This document shows positions 7,799-11,874 of a stretch of DNA of 11,874 bases, one piece after another; the stretch's first letter is position 1, and the number at the start of each line of letters is the position of its first letter. The notes below the pieces were generated by a model. That model searched no databases and was not told the origin of the DNA. It saw only the letters and a list, made by a program, of their open reading frames with translations. This DNA comes from Pseudomonadota bacterium (GTDB lineage: Bacteria; SAR324; NAC60-12). The DNA lies in NCBI GenBank assembly GCA_014381795.1, contig JACNKY010000314.1:1-11874 (forward strand). The letters run 5' to 3'. The translations under genes were made by a program, and so were the position numbers.

Positions 7799-9441
7799 TA
7801 TACGCTCAGGACGTAACGAAAAGACATGTAACTCCCGGTTACATCTTCAAGGAAACCTACCTCATCAGAAATTCTAAGATAAAATGCCAGGCTGCCTTCA
7901 GGCATTTTATATTTGAAGATAAATTTCTTCTTCTTTCCCAGTCTGTAGGACTTTATACGTTTACGGTTTTGATCATACAAGGTGAGTTTCGGCCGCAGAT
8001 TTGTTTTTCCGAGCAGGGACCAACTCAAGCTGATAACCTTGTTTGCTTGCTCTGTTTCATTGTCAAATGTAGAGTCTATCTTGAACAAGGTGCTGTCTCC
8101 CCGATGCCGAATGTGGTCATAAACTGAGTTTGTTAATGGCAGGCTGTAGGTTTGTTTTAATGTGCGTAATGGTACCTGAAGGTTTGGTTGCGGTAATTCT
8201 TCTGCGGAGAAATCTGACTCGGACAATTCGCTTTCCAACTGTGTGTTCAGGAACGGTTCCAGAGTTGCTGTAATTTCTTTCCATTTAACCTCAACTACTA
8301 AAAATGTGTTTTCCCAATAGACTGAAGTTATTCTAAACGGTGCTTCAAGAGGTGCATTAAATTCTCTTAAAATTGTTCCCTGCTTTCCTAGAAAAAGAGC
8401 TTGATAAGTAAGATCATTACTCGAAATAGTAGCTAAACTAAGTTTTCCCCAACGTGGATTATTCTGAAATAAAGTTTTAATTAACAGTTGTTCTTCGATA
8501 GGTCCTGGAATTCCTTTAAACTTGAGTTTTAGCAGTTCACCAAGCCCCTGATCCATCTCCAATGTTTTTCGAATAACGGGAGTCCATTCAAGAATTAGTT
8601 TGTCAAGGATCAGCGGAATAATCTCTTCCGCCTTCCATGAGGAATAGGAAAGCTTTGCGCGTGCTCTGGTTGCGCTTCTAGAAGGCTCTGGAATGTCTGC
8701 TATTTGTGACCAAAATATTAGTTGCGCACTTAACTCTCCTGGTTGAGATTGTTCCGCTTGTGGAGAAAGTCGCAGTTTAAGTTCCAGTATCGCCAAAGCT
8801 GTACCTTCGCTATTTTCGGTAGTCTTATTTGGCAACAACTCTAGCCGCGCAGGAAGTCCCTTTGAAAGAGCAAAATCACGGTTTTCAATAATGATAACTT
8901 TGGTGCGAATACGGTAGGGACTCAGCCTTGTCTGCAACTGTGCCAAAAAATTTACCAAAACTTTTGGCTGACGCAGAGCATTGTCTGCATCATAAAGCAG
9001 AAATACATCGAGTGATGAGATTCTTTCTTCTTGTGTAGGTAACCCTAATTTACGAAAAGCAGAAAGTAAACGTGAACGAAAAATCTGCGTTTCTATCTTT
9101 AAAGTGAATTCAGTCAGGTCGGAAGTATTACCTTCACTGATTACACGAATTGATTCAATAAAAAAATCCGGCTGCTTCAGGAAATGCTGTTGCAAAAGAG
9201 GTTTCAGTGAAACCATGCTGTTAAAATCAAGAAACCTCCCAACTGCCTGCAGTATTACTTGTGCTTTTGCATCTTTCAGTGCTTCTGCTTTTGCTCTTAC
9301 TAGATTGTCCCGTTGAATAACAACCGTTGACTCTGCCTCTTCAATAAACAGACTCTGTCCTAGTAAGGGATTCGACAAGAGTCCGTAAAGTAAAAATACA
9401 ATTAAAAATTTGAGTGTAGTTGAAGAAGAATAACTGCTCAT
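7795..9441 (-). CDS. Secreted protein of unknown function with FlgT/LPP20-like N-terminal region
   Basis: 548 aa; I do not recognise the full-length family. Residues 1-28 are a signal peptide (polar MSSYSSSTT, then a hydrophobic core ending PLLG before Q29), so the mature protein is probably periplasmic or outer-membrane associated. Residues about 35-135 read like the LPP20/FlgT N-terminal fold: a VVIQRDN strand, an Ala-rich helix (RAKAEALKDAKAQVILQAV), and a later strand pair followed by a helix ending in RKLGL. The middle (about 145-420) is alpha/beta without a motif I can name. The last 110 residues (about 435-548) look beta-rich and end in GSYMSFRYVLSVY, reminiscent of pre-peptidase C-type sandwiches; this is a weak guess. 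The ATG overlaps the upstream mutase stop by 1 nt (TAATG), so the two are translationally coupled. Confidence 0.75.
   Translation of the reverse strand: MSSYSSSTTLKFLIVFLLYGLLSNPLLGQSLFIEEAESTVVIQRDNLVRAKAEALKDAKAQVILQAVGRFLDFNSMVSLKPLLQQHFLKQPDFFIESIRVISEGNTSDLTEFTLKIETQIFRSRLLSAFRKLGLPTQEERISSLDVFLLYDADNALRQPKVLVNFLAQLQTRLSPYRIRTKVIIIENRDFALSKGLPARLELLPNKTTENSEGTALAILELKLRLSPQAEQSQPGELSAQLIFWSQIADIPEPSRSATRARAKLSYSSWKAEEIIPLILDKLILEWTPVIRKTLEMDQGLGELLKLKFKGIPGPIEEQLLIKTLFQNNPRWGKLSLATISSNDLTYQALFLGKQGTILREFNAPLEAPFRITSVYWENTFLVVEVKWKEITATLEPFLNTQLESELSESDFSAEELPQPNLQVPLRTLKQTYSLPLTNSVYDHIRHRGDSTLFKIDSTFDNETEQANKVISLSWSLLGKTNLRPKLTLYDQNRKRIKSYRLGKKKKFIFKYKMPEGSLAFYLRISDEVGFLEDVTGSYMSFRYVLSVY
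7879..7910 (+). terminator. Possible terminator hairpin for the FHA pair, inside the convergent gene
   Basis: A perfect 10-bp stem, ATAAAATGCC (7879-7888) with GGCATTTTAT (7901-7910), encloses a 12-nt loop that can itself fold (AGG-CTG-CCT). On the plus strand the right arm and downstream bases are T-rich. It lies about 80 nt beyond the FHA stop codon and within the coding sequence of the minus-strand gene. The GC content of the stem is low, so efficiency is uncertain. Confidence 0.4.
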
Positions 9442-11153
9442 TAATCTTTAATAAAATCGGCCTGAATGCTTGCAAGTCGTCTGTTTAACATTTCAGAATC
9501 TTTGCCCTGTAAATTAAAGTAGTATTTAATTTTCGGTTCAGTACCAGAAGGTCGGGCTGTTATTCTTGAGTTATCTGCCAATTCGAGTGCAATCACATTT
9601 GACTGAGGCAATCCGGGACCTTGTCTAGTCTCATTTCCGCAGATTATTTTGTTTTCCAGATAATCTGTAATTTTAACTACTGCTTGTCCTGCGACACTTT
9701 CCGGAGGAGAGTTGCGTAATTCCCGCATTATCTGTTGAATTTTCGCCATACCCTTTGTGCCTTTAAATGTTTGTGTCCCGAGTGCGTCCAGATGCACCTC
9801 GTATTGCTGATAAATTTGATTTAGCCTGTCTATTGGGGTCAGCTTGTTTTCTTTCAATGCAGCCGCCATTTCAGCAAAAGCCATTGAGGCCCATATTCCG
9901 TCTTTATCACCGGAATGATTTCCCATTAAAAAACCGTGACTTTCTTCCATACCAAAGACAAACTTTCCGCCCTGTTCTTTTTCAAAACGTAAAGCGGCTT
10001 GTCGAATCCATTTAAAACCTGTTAAAACTTCAATTGCATTTAAGCCGTTTTCCTTGGCCATTTTTGAAACAAGCGGAGAAGTCACGATAGTGGAGATGAT
10101 CACTCCTTTTTGAGGTAGACGCTTCTGAAGTTTCAAAGCGGAAATGACGAAGTCGAGAATCAGCACACCAATCTGATTACCTGATAACCACTGCCAATTT
10201 TTTTCTGCATCACGTACCATAACACCGAGACGGTCCGCATCAGGATCATTGGCCAGGATGAGCTCATCATCTTCAGAAGCTGTAGCCTGAGCCATTGCAA
10301 AGGATTTTTTTTCTTCCGGATTTGGTGATGCAACGGTACTGAAATCTCCATCCGGAAGCATTTGTTCTGCTACAACTTTAACTTTTTCAAAGCCTTGTTG
10401 TCGTAGCAGTTCAGGAACCAGTCGGCCACCTGTTCCGTGAAGCGGAGTGAAAACTACGCCTAATTTCTTATTATTTTCACGATCACCCAAACTTAATTTC
10501 CTGACATTTTCTAAAAAATACTCGTCAGCTTGATTGTCGATCCACTCCACTTTACCTTCCTGCAGAGCCTTTTCAAAAGGAACTGTTGGGATTTCATCGA
10601 TTCGTTTAATGCTCCGGACTTCTTCAATGATCTGTGTGTCTTCCGGAGGCACAATCAACCCGCCATTTTCCCAATAAACCTTATAGCCGTTGTATTCCGG
10701 AGGATTGTGACTTGCAGTGATTATGATTCCAGCGATGGCTTTTCGACGCAAAAGTTCGCATGAAACAAGTGGTGTTGGAGCAATTTCGCGGAACAAAAAA
10801 ACCGGGATCCCGTGTGCTGCGAGTACCTGGCTGCTGACTTGCGCAAATTCAAATGAGCGATGGCGTGAATCGTAACCGATGACCACACCAGATGCGTCAG
10901 ACTCTTTCACTTTTTTATTAATGATCCTCGCTACACCTTCGGTTGCCATTTGTATGGTGTAACGGTTTATCCTGTTTGTGCCAACACCCATGATTCCCCT
11001 AAGTCCTCCTGTACCAAATTCTAGCAGACTGCCGAAACATTCTTCACGTTCATTTTGTTTGTCATCAGCCAGGAGTTTTTTTGCTGCTGAGCGAGTCTCA
11101 GTGTCAAAATATGGGTTTTCTGCCCAGAGTTTTACTGTTTCTAAATTATCCAT
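9441..11153 (-). CDS. Phosphohexomutase (phosphoglucomutase/phosphomannomutase family)
   Basis: Interconverts the 1- and 6-phosphates of glucose or a related sugar, linking glycolysis to polysaccharide and cell-wall precursors. All four alpha-D-phosphohexomutase signatures are present in 570 aa: active-site TASHNPP with phosphoserine Ser148; the Mg2+ loop DPDADR (303-308); the sugar-binding loop GMEESHG (401-407); and the phosphate-binding loop RPSGTEP (534-540). The N-terminal TGGLRG (48-53) matches the longer PGM2/PgcA-type branch rather than the shorter ManB/AlgC enzymes, so phosphoglucomutase or phosphopentomutase activity is most likely, though motifs alone do not settle the sugar. It lies 33 bp after the RluA-family gene on the same strand and is coupled to the secreted-protein gene downstream. 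No Shine-Dalgarno site is seen before the ATG. Confidence 0.93.
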   Translation of the reverse strand: MDNLETVKLWAENPYFDTETRSAAKKLLADDKQNEREECFGSLLEFGTGGLRGIMGVGTNRINRYTIQMATEGVARIINKKVKESDASGVVIGYDSRHRSFEFAQVSSQVLAAHGIPVFLFREIAPTPLVSCELLRRKAIAGIIITASHNPPEYNGYKVYWENGGLIVPPEDTQIIEEVRSIKRIDEIPTVPFEKALQEGKVEWIDNQADEYFLENVRKLSLGDRENNKKLGVVFTPLHGTGGRLVPELLRQQGFEKVKVVAEQMLPDGDFSTVASPNPEEKKSFAMAQATASEDDELILANDPDADRLGVMVRDAEKNWQWLSGNQIGVLILDFVISALKLQKRLPQKGVIISTIVTSPLVSKMAKENGLNAIEVLTGFKWIRQAALRFEKEQGGKFVFGMEESHGFLMGNHSGDKDGIWASMAFAEMAAALKENKLTPIDRLNQIYQQYEVHLDALGTQTFKGTKGMAKIQQIMRELRNSPPESVAGQAVVKITDYLENKIICGNETRQGPGLPQSNVIALELADNSRITARPSGTEPKIKYYFNLQGKDSEMLNRRLASIQADFIKD

Positions 11154-11186
11154 TATTTTAATAAGAAAGTAGGTGTAAAATTTCGT

Positions 11187-11874
11187 TTAAAGACTTTGAT
11201 TTAATTCAGATATCAAATTTTTATCCTCTGCGCGTATTACTACTTCTTCAGTTGTTACCGGATGGGGAAAACGTATTTCCAACGCATGCAGTAACTGTCT
11301 GTGGAGTGGAAAATTCTGTGCACGCAAATAATCATCACCTTCACTCAGCCAATTTATAAAACCATCATTCGGTAGACCATAAAGTTTGTCCCCGACAATA
11401 GCACAACCAAGGTGAGCAGCATGAACTCTAATCTGGTGTGTTCTACCTGTATACGTACGCACTTCAACCAAGGAATAATCACCCATTTTTTTAATTTCCC
11501 TGAAATGTGTTTGGCAGGTCTTCCCCAGTGGATTTACACTTTGTTTGATATGTATAGCACTCTTTATATCCTGGCCAATCGGCAGTGAAATGTAGACCTC
11601 AGTTACTTCCTGCTCAGCATTATCCGGAAGATGATTACTGAGTACAGCAGAGTAAATTTTGTTGATCCGCTTATTACGAAAATGTGCTGCCATCGTTTGG
11701 GCAATTTCATGTCTCTTCGCAAAAACAATAACACCGCTGGTTTCTCGGTCAAGTCGATGAAGTGTATAAAGTTTCTTCCAGCCAAACTGAGCTTTGATCA
11801 AACTGACGAGAGTGTTTTTAAAGTATTTACCAGAAGGACTGGTCGGTAAGTTTCCTGACTTGCTCAGAGCAATT
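11187..11874 (-). CDS. RluA-family pseudouridine synthase (5' end outside window)
   Basis: Converts uridine to pseudouridine in rRNA or tRNA. The catalytic motif HRLDRETSG carries the nucleophilic aspartate; YTGRTHQIRVHAAHLG and GDKLYG are further family blocks, and RQLLHA near the C-terminus is also typical. The frame stays open to the right edge of the window: residues before the TTG at 11801 read IALSKSGNLPTSPSG, the usual 'K.sG..t.p.g' strand before the catalytic domain, so that TTG is internal and about 228 residues are visible. An N-terminal S4 domain, if present, would lie outside. The exact subfamily (RluA, RluC, RluD) cannot be set. It is probably the first visible gene of a minus-strand operon with the mutase. 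Confidence 0.92.
   Translation of the reverse strand, partial: IALSKSGNLPTSPSGKYFKNTLVSLIKAQFGWKKLYTLHRLDRETSGVIVFAKRHEIAQTMAAHFRNKRINKIYSAVLSNHLPDNAEQEVTEVYISLPIGQDIKSAIHIKQSVNPLGKTCQTHFREIKKMGDYSLVEVRTYTGRTHQIRVHAAHLGCAIVGDKLYGLPNDGFINWLSEGDDYLRAQNFPLHRQLLHALEIRFPHPVTTEEVVIRAEDKNLISELNQSL

Noticed and set aside
11187..11801. TTG at 11801 as the start of the RluA-family gene
   Set aside because: The frame continues to the window end and the upstream residues fit the family; the TTG codes for an internal leucine.

Overview
The window reads as an ordinary chromosomal stretch of a Gram-negative-type bacterium, roughly 40% G+C and densely coded. It has a lipoprotein signal sequence, a secreted protein, membrane proteins, and FtsA/FtsZ with the standard FtsA-binding tail on FtsZ. 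The ftsA and ftsZ sequences feel deltaproteobacterial or SAR324-like, but this is an impression from reading and has low confidence. I see no tRNA, rRNA, CRISPR array, insertion sequence, integrase or attachment site.

Layout. Plus strand, 1-1895: the 3' end of a PRPP-synthetase-like phosphoribosyltransferase gene (cut by the left edge), followed after 2 nt by a full-length trkA for potassium uptake. At 1986-2318 there is a small predicted lipoprotein in AT-rich DNA. At 2536-5628 lies ftsA-ftsZ, the only genes here with clear Shine-Dalgarno sites. FtsZ carries a very long acidic linker before its C-terminal peptide. At 5856-7798 a coupled pair encodes membrane proteins with cytoplasmic-type FHA domains; the second ends in four perfect 15-bp repeats. 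On the minus strand, an apparent operon runs from the right edge leftward: an RluA-family pseudouridine synthase (5' end outside the window), a 570-aa phosphohexomutase, and a 548-aa secreted protein of unknown function. The two convergent units share a TTAA that supplies both stop codons, so there is no intergenic space between them.

How the genes may work together. FtsA and FtsZ form the membrane-anchored Z-ring. The FHA pair directly downstream could be a signalling or scaffolding module of the envelope, but both best-formed FHA domains lack the arginine and serine that normally grip phosphothreonine, so classical phospho-binding is doubtful. The minus-strand set looks like housekeeping genes with an unrecognised periplasmic protein attached by translational coupling. 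The FHA pair and this secreted protein are the least explained parts of the window. I see no clear evidence for a complete new defence or mobile system.
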